In this document: piece after piece, positions 6,997-12,628 of the stretch
Layout of the letters: the number at the start of each line of letters is the position of its first letter
Position numbering within the stretch: position 1 is the first letter of the stretch
IMG/VR virus record: IMGVR_UViG_3300023223_000055
Span: 1 to 35,507 of that record
Direction: 5' to 3' (one strand)
DNA length: 35,507 nt
Origin: a virus
Notes under the pieces: model-generated
What the model saw: the letters and a program-made list of their open reading frames with translations, nothing else
Told to the model about the DNA's origin: nothing
Database searches by the model: none
Position numbers and translations under genes: made by a program

Positions 6997-7178
6997 ATCG
7001 TTATATCAACCTCCTCAATATATTCCCAATTTACGACCTTGCTCTCAGGTATCATTCCCGCAACTCTGTCTATTATTTCATAGTTATGCCCACCCTTGTA
7101 AAAGCATCTAAACTTGTAGCCCTTTGCAGTCTCAACTATAACCACTCTATCCTTTTCTGGCTTCATTGTCATTTTCAT
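6993..7178 (-). CDS. 61-residue hypothetical protein
   Basis: Reads MKMTMKPEKDRVVIVETAKG with YKFRCFYKGGHNYEIIDR, a likely small beta-rich fold. The start overlaps the previous stop as ATGA and the end overlaps the next start as ATGA. No family recognised. Confidence 0.65.
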   Translation of the reverse strand: MKMTMKPEKDRVVIVETAKGYKFRCFYKGGHNYEIIDRVAGMIPESKVVNWEYIEEVDITI

Positions 7179-7411
7179 ACCATCTGTTCCTTTTCTTTAC
7201 GACAGTCACCATCCCAATTACGAGCATCAGTTTCAACTTCATCCGTGATATCAAGCCATTCATCACATCGCATATTATTCTTTGGGCCGTCCTCGCTTTT
7301 GTCTAAAGCCATAAAATTATTAAATAATCCGTAGCTATCTACATACTCTAACATATCATTATAGTTATCATAGAATGTGGCTTCTTGTCCGTGTGCTATT
7401 AAAATATACAT
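7175..7411 (-). CDS. 78-residue hypothetical acidic protein
   Basis: MYILIAHGQEATFYDNYNDM at the start, WLDITDEVETDARNWDGD near the end; strongly acidic. CAAGGAGAAGAATAATG gives a good ribosome binding site and a one-base TAATG junction with the upstream gene. No family recognised. Small acidic early proteins are often host-takeover factors, which is speculation here. Confidence 0.65.
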   Translation of the reverse strand: MYILIAHGQEATFYDNYNDMLEYVDSYGLFNNFMALDKSEDGPKNNMRCDEWLDITDEVETDARNWDGDCRKEKEQMV

Positions 7412-7770
7412 TATTCTTCTCCTTGCTTCCGATAATTAAATCCAAAGGCTGTCCAATGCTCACCGTCTATTATATCTTTGTGTGACTTGACCCTACTTAC
7501 TTTCCAGTCTCCAAAATCATCCACACCAAAACTTTTAATTCCCATTACATAGAACTCAGATTGATTAGATAGTTTCACAGGATCTTTCCCATAAAAGTTT
7601 TGAAATTGCTCACAAATAACAACGGTTAAAGAGTCAGCACACGTATATGCTCCTTCAATAACTACAATATCACCAGTATAAAGAGGCTGCCCCATAATAT
7701 CATTTGCTTCCGTTGGTATGCCAACTTCACATTGTTTGCAATCACCTGAATAGATGTAAAGTTTTTCCAT
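7411..7770 (-). CDS. 119-residue hypothetical protein, SH3-like barrel pattern
   Basis: Begins MEKLYIYSGDCKQCEVG. The stretch DIMGQPLYTGDIVVIEGAYT resembles the 'G-x-x-L-Y-x-G-D-I-V' strand pattern of small phage SH3-like/YopX-type proteins. There are four Cys residues, including CKQC, so metal binding is possible. It starts at the TAATG junction with the 35-codon gene. Function unknown. Confidence 0.7.
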   Translation of the reverse strand: MEKLYIYSGDCKQCEVGIPTEANDIMGQPLYTGDIVVIEGAYTCADSLTVVICEQFQNFYGKDPVKLSNQSEFYVMGIKSFGVDDFGDWKVSRVKSHKDIIDGEHWTAFGFNYRKQGEE

Positions 7771-7877
7771 TACCAGTCCCTCTTTACTTGATTAGCTTCT
7801 TCTTGCTTAGCTATTACACAGGCAACTATAAATGCTGCTACTGGTAGGGTACTCATTAAGATTGCGAATATTGACAT
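7770..7877 (-). CDS. 35-residue membrane microprotein, first gene of leftward operon
   Basis: MSIFAILMSTLPVAAFIVAC forms one membrane helix, followed by VIAKQEEANQVKRDW. AAGGAG stands at ideal spacing and the stop overlaps the next ATG as TAATG. It is the first gene after the strong leftward promoter at 7912-7940. Function unknown; it may modify the host membrane early in infection. Confidence 0.65.
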   Translation of the reverse strand: MSIFAILMSTLPVAAFIVACVIAKQEEANQVKRDW

Positions 7878-7908
7878 TTTATTTCTCCTTGCGTTATTCG
7901 TTAGTTCC

Positions 7909-7914
7909 TATAAT
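7909..7914 (+). promoter_or_regulatory. Possible rightward -10 box
   Basis: A perfect TATAAT on the plus strand, overlapping the leftward -10. No good -35 lies at 16-18 bases upstream (TCCTTG), so it would be weak or activator-dependent. It is the best candidate for transcription of the regulator at 7969. Confidence 0.3.
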
Positions 7915-7940
7915 ATAATAAATGACTAATGCTAAGTCAA
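7912..7940 (-). promoter_or_regulatory. Strong leftward sigma70 promoter
   Basis: On the minus strand TTGACT (7940-7935), a 17-base spacer and TATATT (7917-7912); five of six consensus matches in each box. Predicted transcription start is near 7905, about 28 bases before the first leftward gene. It is the only strong promoter I see for the whole small-gene and terminase unit. Confidence 0.7.
7923..7939. promoter_or_regulatory. Candidate operator overlapping the leftward -35
   Basis: TGACTAATGCTAAGTCA is an imperfect palindrome with perfect 5-base arms (TGACT/AGTCA) and 12 of 16 symmetric positions. It covers most of the leftward -35 box and lies between the divergent genes. The 17-base size suits the XRE-type regulator encoded at 7969-8184, so autoregulation and repression of the leftward promoter are plausible. 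Confidence 0.45.
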
Positions 7941-7968
7941 TAGATTATTTTAAATTAAAGGAAGAAAA

Positions 7969-8184
7969 ATGAACATTGGGAAGAGACTTAAAGATATTCG
8001 GGAGAAAACCAAGGTTGAGGGTCGGTTTGTGTCTCAAAAAAAACTTGCAGAATTGTCTGGAGTTAACGTCACAAGCATAGCTTTTATAGAAATCAACCAA
8101 ATAAAGAACCCCGGAGTTAAAACAATTGAAAAACTAATGAAGCCACTTAACAAGACTCTAAAGGATTTCTTTAATGTCAAATGA
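7969..8184 (+). CDS. XRE/Cro-type helix-turn-helix regulator
   Basis: 71 residues, essentially a bare HTH_XRE domain: MNIGKRLKDIREKTKV, then SQKKLAELSGVNVTSIAFIE (residues 22-41, the helix-turn-helix), then a capping helix GVKTIEKLMKPLNKTLKDFF. Without an oligomerisation or cleavage domain it looks Cro-like rather than CI-like. AAAGGAAG is the ribosome binding site. It is the first rightward gene, divergent from the leftward operon across a palindromic site, so it probably controls the switch between the two units. No integrase accompanies it, so lysogeny is not supported. Confidence 0.85.
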   Translation: MNIGKRLKDIREKTKVEGRFVSQKKLAELSGVNVTSIAFIEINQIKNPGVKTIEKLMKPLNKTLKDFFNVK

Positions 8185-8362
8185 ATGGATGGATATAGAA
8201 ACAGCTCCAAAAGATGGGACTGAGATATTAATATATGATGATAGCTGCTTTTGTGTTGTTCAACTGAATAAGGGAAAGTGGCACTCAACAAGTTGTATTG
8301 ATTACTATAACACTTATGACCCAACCCACTGGATGCCACTGCCGGAGGCCCCTAATGAGTAA
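8174..8362 (+). CDS. DUF551-like small protein (copy 3)
   Basis: 62 residues: SNEWMDIETAPKDGTEILIY at the start and PTHWMPLPEAPNE at the end, the full DUF551 pattern. It overlaps the regulator by 11 bases and the DUF1064 gene by 8. Its CCG GAG GCC codons provide GGAGG for the next start. The function of the family is unknown. Confidence 0.85.
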   Translation: MSNEWMDIETAPKDGTEILIYDDSCFCVVQLNKGKWHSTSCIDYYNTYDPTHWMPLPEAPNE

Positions 8363-8669
8363 ATATGGAAATAAGATAACAGTTGTAGACAATATAACAT
8401 TCCATTCAAAGAAAGAGGCTAAACGATACTTATACCTTAAAGTACTGGAGCGAGGGGATCATATCCAAGATCTGCAACTGCAGCCATCATTTGATATTGT
8501 AGTTAATGATCAACACATCTGTAAATACATTGCTGATTTTCGCTATACAGAAGAAGGTAAGGATATCATTGAAGATGTAAAAGGAGGGAACGCAACCAAG
8601 ACTCCCGTCTACAAACTAAAGAAGAAACTAATGAAAGCTATATACGATATTGACATTTTGGAAACATAG
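8355..8669 (+). CDS. DUF1064-family PD-(D/E)XK nuclease-like protein
   Basis: 104 residues from the ATG at 8355. Starts MSKYGNKITVVDNITFHSKK with EAKRYLYL, the usual 'fdSkkEa.ry' opening of DUF1064. Asp61 in YIADFRY and DVK at 74-76 match a PD-(D/E)XK core. Some members are proposed to be Holliday-junction resolvase or VRR-like nucleases. An in-frame ATG at 8298 exists, but GGAGG with spacing 6 fixes the start at 8355. A rho-independent terminator follows. Likely role: recombination or replication-intermediate processing. Confidence 0.85.
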   Translation: MSKYGNKITVVDNITFHSKKEAKRYLYLKVLERGDHIQDLQLQPSFDIVVNDQHICKYIADFRYTEEGKDIIEDVKGGNATKTPVYKLKKKLMKAIYDIDILET

Positions 8670-8691
8670 TATATAGTCTTTGTCATAGAAA

Positions 8692-8729
8692 GGCCGTCTT
8701 GCATCTCCTTGCCAAGGCGGTCTTTTTTT
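8692..8729 (+). terminator. Rho-independent terminator after DUF1064 gene
   Basis: GGCCGTCTTG (8692-8701) pairs with CAAGGCGGTC (8713-8722) as a 10-bp stem with two G-U pairs and an 11-base loop, followed by seven T. It separates the regulator unit from the replication gene, which then has its own promoter. Confidence 0.85.
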
Positions 8730-8750
8730 GTCTTAATTCCGCTACAATTC

Positions 8751-8783
8751 CGTCACAGTTACGTCACAGTTACGTCACAGTTG
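8751..8783 (+). repeat. Three tandem 11-bp iterons (CGTCACAGTTR)
   Basis: CGTCACAGTTA at 8751 and 8762 and CGTCACAGTTG at 8773, head to tail with no spacer; a degenerate start (CCGCTACAATT) precedes them. The 11-bp period matches one helical turn, so a protein would bind one face. They lie 11 bases upstream of the replication-gene promoter: origin iterons or an autoregulatory operator. Confidence 0.85.
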
Positions 8784-8794
8784 CATATTTGACG

Positions 8795-8822
8795 TTGACA
8801 TCACTTTACTATTGTGTATTGT
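8795..8822 (+). promoter_or_regulatory. Sigma70 promoter for the replication gene
   Basis: Perfect TTGACA (8795-8800), a 16-base spacer, and TATTGT (8817-8822, 4 of 6). The start would be near 8829, giving a ~110-base leader before the ATG at 8942. It follows the terminator and the iterons directly. Confidence 0.6.
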
Positions 8823-8825
8823 TCT

Positions 8826-8934
8826 GATTAAAGTTGGTCAAAGACTTTAACATCAGCTGGCTAGGGGGATACCCCGAAAAGATGAACCTCGTACATCCTG
8901 CCAGCTTAGTACAACGAGGAAACACTACGAGGAG
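8826..8934 (+). promoter_or_regulatory. Structured mRNA leader with possible pseudoknot and RBS decoy
   Basis: Visible pairings: TTAAAGT (8828-8834) with ACTTTAA (8844-8850); AGCTGGC (8855-8861) with GCCAGCT (8900-8906), enclosing a GGGG/CCCC hairpin (8864-8875); and CCTCGT (8887-8892), which lies inside that stem but pairs with ACGAGG downstream. ACGAGG occurs twice, at 8914-8919 and at the ribosome binding site 8927-8932. Pairing with the first copy makes a pseudoknot and leaves the ribosome site free; pairing with the second hides it. No known riboswitch class is recognised. If transcription starts at ~8829, the first hairpin loses only one base. Confidence 0.5.
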
Positions 8935-8941
8935 TGTTATT

Positions 8942-9568
8942 ATGTCAAAAAAATCTTTCTATATGTACCACGATCTCTGCGAAGTCTTTAATGACTTAAC
9001 GGATGATCAGGCCGGTCAATTAATCAAGGAAATTACACAATATTCTAAGACAGTATGCGACGGCATGCCACCGGATGCGACCGCATTGGAAGGTATTATG
9101 TTAGCTCTTTTCAGACCATTTAAAAGTCATATAGACCGTGACTTTGAATCGTGGGCTAAGGTGTGTGAAAAGAATCGTGAAAATGCCACAAAAAGATGGT
9201 CGTCTGATGAGCCTGTATGCGACCGCATGCCAAAAGTACCTGTGGATGCCGATAAGGATAAAGATAAAGATAAGGATAAAGATAAGATTATTAAAAAAGA
9301 AATAACTAAAGTTATTACCAAAAAAAATAATTCTATTGGTTGTAGGTGGAAGGAAGAGTTTGCAACAATGGAGTATGTCAAACACGGAATGGATACTTAC
9401 GGATGGAGTCAGAACGATACTGTTGACGAGCTTGAGGCTTTCCAAGATCATTGGTTTGCACAGTCTGGAGCTAAAGGAGTTAAGCTTGATTGGTTAGCTA
9501 CTTGGAGAACCTGGTGCAGAAACAAAATTAAATTTGAAGGAGAAAGAAATGCAAGATTTACGAAGTAA
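8942..9568 (+). CDS. DUF6291-like replication-initiation protein
   Basis: 208 residues. The N-terminal domain (FYMYHDLCEVFNDLTDDQAG, QLIKEITQYSKT) is the DUF6291 type found in phage replication modules. A (DK)n linker coded by GATAAR repeats follows. The C-terminal part (TVDELEAFQDHWFAQSG, GVKLDWLATWRTWCRNK) resembles the end of O/DnaT-like replication proteins that load host helicase. AGGAG with 7-base spacing fixes the ATG at 8942 rather than a TTG at 8834. With iterons upstream it is the best origin-binding candidate; the phage would depend on host polymerase, primase and helicase. Confidence 0.7.
   Translation: MSKKSFYMYHDLCEVFNDLTDDQAGQLIKEITQYSKTVCDGMPPDATALEGIMLALFRPFKSHIDRDFESWAKVCEKNRENATKRWSSDEPVCDRMPKVPVDADKDKDKDKDKDKIIKKEITKVITKKNNSIGCRWKEEFATMEYVKHGMDTYGWSQNDTVDELEAFQDHWFAQSGAKGVKLDWLATWRTWCRNKIKFEGERNARFTK
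9251..9286 (+). repeat. Six tandem GATAAR hexamers inside the replication gene
   Basis: GATAAG/GATAAA in six consecutive copies encoding alternating Asp-Lys. It forms a flexible charged linker in the protein. Hexamer slippage keeps frame, so linker length can vary without loss of function. Confidence 0.85.
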
Positions 9569-9911
9569 CGAAACTATCCACAAGATTGATGATGAAACGA
9601 TTGAACGATACGAAACCATTAATGACTTGCTAAGCAAAGGGGTTATCAACACACCAGAAGCTAACCTAATCCAATACGTCTTTGCTACCCAGAAGGTGTT
9701 GCAAAACCCTGATAAGCATAGCAGGAAAGGTGAGTACGAGGTGCAGCACAGGGAGTTGGATAGCCCAGAGTATATGCTAATCAGCTCTTTCAAAGAACGA
9801 AAGATCAACCGACCAGCACTTGAAGGATGTAAACAGAAGCATAAACGAGTTTTTGAAGATTTCATAATGAAGTCTGGAAAGCCATCAGGAACTACTCAGG
9901 CATACCTATGA
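9549..9911 (+). CDS. 120-residue hypothetical protein
   Basis: Starts MQDLRSNETIHKIDDETIER with GAAGGAGAAAGAA upstream, inside the end of the replication gene (20-base overlap). It is charged and mainly helical, with LLSKGVINTPEANLIQYVFA as a possible folded core. No family recognised. Position right after the replication protein suggests a replication accessory role. Its last codons form the left arm of a long inverted repeat. Confidence 0.75.
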   Translation: MQDLRSNETIHKIDDETIERYETINDLLSKGVINTPEANLIQYVFATQKVLQNPDKHSRKGEYEVQHRELDSPEYMLISSFKERKINRPALEGCKQKHKRVFEDFIMKSGKPSGTTQAYL

Positions 9912-9962
9912 TGTGGGGTAAGACGTTTTAACTACTAACAACGCTGTAGGTTATGCCTGAGT
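9894..9962. repeat. Long inverted repeat straddling a stop codon
   Basis: ACTCAGGCATA (9894-9904) pairs perfectly with TATGCCTGAGT (9952-9962), and CCT with AGG extends it past a one-base bulge, giving 14 bp around a 40-base loop. The left arm lies in the last codons of the 120-residue gene; the stop is in the loop. No T-tract follows, so it is not a classic terminator. Candidates: mRNA processing site, 3' stabiliser or protein-binding site. Confidence 0.75.
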
Positions 9963-10000
9963 TAATCCTAGAGCTCAATTAAAAGACAAGGAGAAGTACA

Positions 10001-10192
10001 ATGATTAATATATTCAAGAAAAAACTAAAACCGAAGTACAGACTTAGACCAACCGCTGCTGGAGATTATTTCCTAGATCGGTATGATTCCTTCCTAGGGT
10101 ATATGTCTGTCGCTATTGTTGACTCACCAGAAGAAGCTGACAAGATTATTGCCAACCTTGAAAGAGAAACAATTTATTATCGGGAGAAGTAG
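10001..10192 (+). CDS. 63-residue hypothetical protein
   Basis: Starts MINIFKKKLKPKYRLRPTAA, basic N-terminus, then DYFLDRYDSFLGYMSVAIVD and an acidic-helical end. It has an ideal AAGGAG. Small beta-alpha fold likely; no family recognised. The ~90 bases upstream hold only the inverted repeat and the ribosome binding site. Confidence 0.7.
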   Translation: MINIFKKKLKPKYRLRPTAAGDYFLDRYDSFLGYMSVAIVDSPEEADKIIANLERETIYYREK

Positions 10193-10193
10193 G

Positions 10194-10337
10194 ATGAAAG
10201 CAGATATGAGATTATTATTAATGGCGTTTAAAGCCGGCTACCTAGACAGCGACTACGAGGATGCATTCTGCCGTTGGTTGGAAGATATAGGTGCTGAGAC
10301 TACACTGGAAGTTAAGGAGAAAGACGATGAACTATAA
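10194..10337 (+). CDS. 47-residue hypothetical protein
   Basis: Starts MKADMRLLLMAFKAGYLDSD one base after the previous stop, with GGGAGAAGTAGG as ribosome binding site. The pattern 'MAFKAGY-D-DYEDAFCRWLE' suggests a small helical protein; function unknown. Its end overlaps the next ATG by 11 bases. Confidence 0.65.
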   Translation: MKADMRLLLMAFKAGYLDSDYEDAFCRWLEDIGAETTLEVKEKDDEL

Positions 10338-10614
10338 AGAACTAGTGGAACTGGATGGGAAGAGAACGCAAGGAGAGTGGCATATTGGTCATATCAATGA
10401 AGATTATAAGGAGCTAATGGATATAGAATGTGGTGGAGTAGATATAGCAGAAGATGTTGTTGACTTTAATGCTAGCTTCATCGCATCAGCACCAGAAGCT
10501 GTACGTATGCTTAAGGTGGCTGTGAGGGCTTTGGAGCTAATAGGTGGCAACGGTAATTACGGGAAAGGAGTAGCAAGGAAAGCACTCAACGAGATTAAAG
10601 GAGAAGAAAGATGA
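10327..10614 (+). CDS. 95-residue phage accessory protein (Ead/Ea22-like module)
   Basis: Starts MNYKELVELDGKRTQGEWHI and contains ASFIASAPEAVRMLKVAVRA, the 'FIA-AP-V--L' segment of a common family of small early phage proteins of unknown function. AAGGAG precedes the ATG. A close relative of the C-terminal half is encoded at 10975-11313, including a 27-base identical DNA segment. Confidence 0.75.
   Translation: MNYKELVELDGKRTQGEWHIGHINEDYKELMDIECGGVDIAEDVVDFNASFIASAPEAVRMLKVAVRALELIGGNGNYGKGVARKALNEIKGEER
10498..10524 (+). repeat. 27-bp direct repeat, copy A
   Basis: Identical to 11191-11217 (begins GCTGTACGTATGCTTAAGGT). It encodes AVRMLKVAV in both genes. Identity at third codon positions implies recent duplication or recombination between the two genes rather than protein constraint alone. 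Confidence 0.9.
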
Positions 10615-10982
10615 CTAAATACTACGATGACCCACTACAAGCAGCGTGGATGGCTAGAGAGTTTGGTGTTGCAATGAATCCAGAAGGTGACGGTATGGAT
10701 GAATATGCAGGGAAGGTTTATAGTCACGAAATAGTAGACCTAGCACAGAAGGGGAGATTTGATGTTAAATACTACATACACCCAGACTCCTACCATATCT
10801 TTGAGCCACAGGATTGGGACTTAGGCAGATATGTAGGAACGTATCCATTCGCTTGGTTCAAAGAAAATGGATGGTTTACACAGAATGAAAAATGCGAACC
10901 ACCTGATGCTGGGGACGTTATAGAAATAACCAGACGCGACAACAAAGCATTCTTTATGCCATTGGAGGAAGAAGATGAGTAA
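10611..10982 (+). CDS. 123-residue hypothetical protein
   Basis: Starts MTKYYDDPLQAAWMAREFGV, with a ribosome binding site GGAGAAGAAAG. It is rich in aromatic and acidic residues (FEPQDWDLGRYVGTYPFAWF) and ends in EEEDE. A 4-base ATGA-type overlap joins it to the previous gene and an 8-base overlap to the next. No family recognised. Confidence 0.75.
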   Translation: MTKYYDDPLQAAWMAREFGVAMNPEGDGMDEYAGKVYSHEIVDLAQKGRFDVKYYIHPDSYHIFEPQDWDLGRYVGTYPFAWFKENGWFTQNEKCEPPDAGDVIEITRRDNKAFFMPLEEEDE

Positions 10983-11313
10983 TATGAAAATAAGCATGAC
11001 ATTCACACATACAGTTAATTACTCTGGCAACGGCACTGGCGCAATAGGTGAGGCTGCATCTGACTTCAATACGTGGTTGAAGGATGGCTTGGAGCAAGGA
11101 ACATTGAAATGTGGAGAAGACTTTGAATATACCGATTGGGGGGAAGATGATGACGAAGATAATGCCAGATTCATAGCAGCAGCCCCTGACGCTGTACGTA
11201 TGCTTAAGGTGGCTGTGGAGGGATTAGAGTTTATCGTTAGTAAGAAGTATGGAACACCATCACTTATAGCACAACAAACACTAACAGAGATTAAAGGGGA
11301 AGGCGATGACTAA
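10975..11313 (+). CDS. 112-residue accessory protein, paralogue of the 95-residue gene
   Basis: Starts MSNMKISMTFTHTVNYSGNG with GAGGAAGAAG upstream. The C-terminal part NARFIAAAPDAVRMLKVAV and LEFI mirrors the gene at 10327-10614, while the N-terminal part differs. It looks like a shared module attached to different N-termini. Function unknown. Confidence 0.75.
   Translation: MSNMKISMTFTHTVNYSGNGTGAIGEAASDFNTWLKDGLEQGTLKCGEDFEYTDWGEDDDEDNARFIAAAPDAVRMLKVAVEGLEFIVSKKYGTPSLIAQQTLTEIKGEGDD
11191..11217 (+). repeat. 27-bp direct repeat, copy B
   Basis: Identical to 10498-10524. A deletion between the copies would fuse the two paralogues in frame and remove the 123-residue gene, since 693 bases (a multiple of three) separate them. 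Confidence 0.9.
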
Positions 11314-11569
11314 AGAAATGGAAATCCGAAGAAAAGTAATAGCTCACGTATGTCCTGAGTTGGCAAGCAAAGAGATTAACAACCAGATTGTTATATTACA
11401 AGGCCAGATGCGTAAAGCCTGTGTTCTTTATAGGCAAGCAAGAATCTATAAAACCGAAGGAGCGAGGGAGCGAACTTGCGAATACATAAACAGTATCTTG
11501 GAAGATGGAATGTATAATACCAAGGCTGGTAAAAGAGAGCCTATTATTAATAGAGATAATTTAATATAA
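11306..11569 (+). CDS. 87-residue hypothetical helical protein
   Basis: Starts MTKEMEIRRKVIAHVCPELA, overlapping the previous gene by 8 bases, with AAAGGGGAAGGCG upstream. It is basic and helical (IVILQGQMRKACVLYRQARI). No family recognised. A strong promoter starts just after its stop. Confidence 0.7.
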   Translation: MTKEMEIRRKVIAHVCPELASKEINNQIVILQGQMRKACVLYRQARIYKTEGARERTCEYINSILEDGMYNTKAGKREPIINRDNLI

Positions 11570-11573
11570 TGTA

Positions 11574-11601
11574 TTGACACTATAATATAATATTGTATGA
11601 T
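11574..11601 (+). promoter_or_regulatory. Strong sigma70 promoter before the recombination block
   Basis: Perfect TTGACA (11574-11579), 16-base AT-rich spacer and TATGAT (11596-11601, 5 of 6). Start near 11608, leaving a short leader with AAGGAG before the ATG at 11623. It gives genes 11623-13253 their own expression. Confidence 0.75.
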
Positions 11602-11622
11602 ACAGTAATCAAGGAGATGATA

Positions 11623-11811
11623 ATGACTAAATCTTTAACAGCAGTAAACTATTTGAAGATGGCTATCCAAAAGATAGAGGATGCACAGGATTGGGATATT
11701 GCCACTATTCTGAAATTCCTAATACAACTTAACACATTAGATGCTTTATATAAAGTTACAGCTTGCGAGCATGACATAACGTTATCAGAGAAGAAAGGGA
11801 GTATACACTAA
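11623..11811 (+). CDS. 62-residue hypothetical protein
   Basis: Starts MTKSLTAVNYLKMAIQKIED with AAGGAGATGATA upstream; helical, ending HDITLSEKKGSIH. Its stop overlaps the next ATG by one base (TAATG). No family recognised. Confidence 0.7.
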   Translation: MTKSLTAVNYLKMAIQKIEDAQDWDIATILKFLIQLNTLDALYKVTACEHDITLSEKKGSIH

Positions 11812-12473
11812 TGACTAAAATGGATAGTTATGTTGCTAAGATATTACAAGAGCACCTGCCTAGTGATATTAAGAAAGAAGATGCAGTCTGGTTTCATAAA
11901 CAATCAGGGCAGTGGATTGCTAAGCATAGAACTTTAGAGATTATAGCTGTCAAGTGTGGTGTGTATTTCAATGATCCTGTAATTATTGAGTCTGATGTAG
12001 CTAATGGTATATGTGTTTTGTCTGCCACTGGTCACATTCCTGTTGAGTCAATTGACGGAGGTTTACGAATTTGTCGCAGCGAGTGGTCAATAGGTGAAGC
12101 ATCTCCTGCTAACTGCAAGAATCAATACCCTGCTGCTATGGCAGAGAAGCGTGCTAAGGATCGTGTTATATTAAAGCTACTAGGTCTACACGGATACGTT
12201 TATAGTGATCAGGAGATAGATACTACTGACCAGCCCGCAAAGAAAACTAAGAAAGAGGTTATGCAAGATGCTGCTGAAAACTCTGCTGGGGAGGTAGATT
12301 ACTATGAGCTAGCAGGAGATGTTGAGGAGGCACTATGTTCCTGTACTGATCTTAAGAGACTTGGTGATGTATGGAAGCAGAACTCTAATAACCTACGTTG
12401 GATAAAAGAATTTGATGCAGGGTTATATGAAAACTTAAATGATACTAAAAATGAGCTTAAGGAAAGATTATAA
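11811..12473 (+). CDS. Conserved phage protein, likely single-strand annealing/recombination factor
   Basis: 220 residues. The core contains EASPANCKNQYPAAMA and AMAEKRAKDRVILKLLGL followed by HGYVYSDQE, a strongly conserved signature in phage proteins found next to SSB and recombinase genes, often left unnamed. The C-terminal ~70 residues are acidic and helical. Context (own promoter, SSB-like gene downstream, DUF1064 nuclease in the same arm) supports a recombination/annealing role. I cannot assign it firmly to ERF, Sak or RecT. Confidence 0.6.
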   Translation: MTKMDSYVAKILQEHLPSDIKKEDAVWFHKQSGQWIAKHRTLEIIAVKCGVYFNDPVIIESDVANGICVLSATGHIPVESIDGGLRICRSEWSIGEASPANCKNQYPAAMAEKRAKDRVILKLLGLHGYVYSDQEIDTTDQPAKKTKKEVMQDAAENSAGEVDYYELAGDVEEALCSCTDLKRLGDVWKQNSNNLRWIKEFDAGLYENLNDTKNELKERL

Positions 12474-12628
12474 TGGAATGGTTACTAGTTATTATTATAT
12501 TATTTTTGTGGAGAATCTGTGCTCACATTATACAAATAAATGAAACTATGAAGAACATTGAATTTATGATGATTACAACAAACCCTTATATAGGAACTGA
12601 ATATGACCCAACACAAGATAACAGCTAA
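12473..12628 (+). CDS. 51-residue membrane microprotein
   Basis: MEWLLVIIILFLWRICAHII is a clear N-terminal membrane helix; the rest is polar (NETMKNIEF ... EYDPTQDNS). It begins at the TAATG junction with the 220-residue gene and its 3' end overlaps the SSB-like gene by 26 bases. No independent ribosome binding site stands out, so it would depend on coupling. Function unknown. Confidence 0.5.
   Translation: MEWLLVIIILFLWRICAHIIQINETMKNIEFMMITTNPYIGTEYDPTQDNS

Noticed and set aside
7871-7914. Rightward promoter using TTGACA at 7871
   Set aside because: The spacer to TATAAT at 7909 is 32 bases, far too long; TTGACA here is also within the start of the 35-codon gene on the other strand.
8855-8934. 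Known riboswitch or self-cleaving ribozyme in the leader
   Set aside because: I compared by eye with hammerhead, HDV-like, twister, pistol, fluoride, preQ1, SAH and THF patterns and found no conserved core match.
8834-8941. N-terminal extension of the replication protein from a TTG
   Set aside because: The segment overlaps the predicted transcription start and structured leader, while ATG 8942 has AGGAG at 7 bases.
9101-9451. Minus-strand frames opposite the replication gene with Leu-Ser-Leu-Ser repeats
   Set aside because: The repeat is simply the reverse reading of the GATAAR hexamers.
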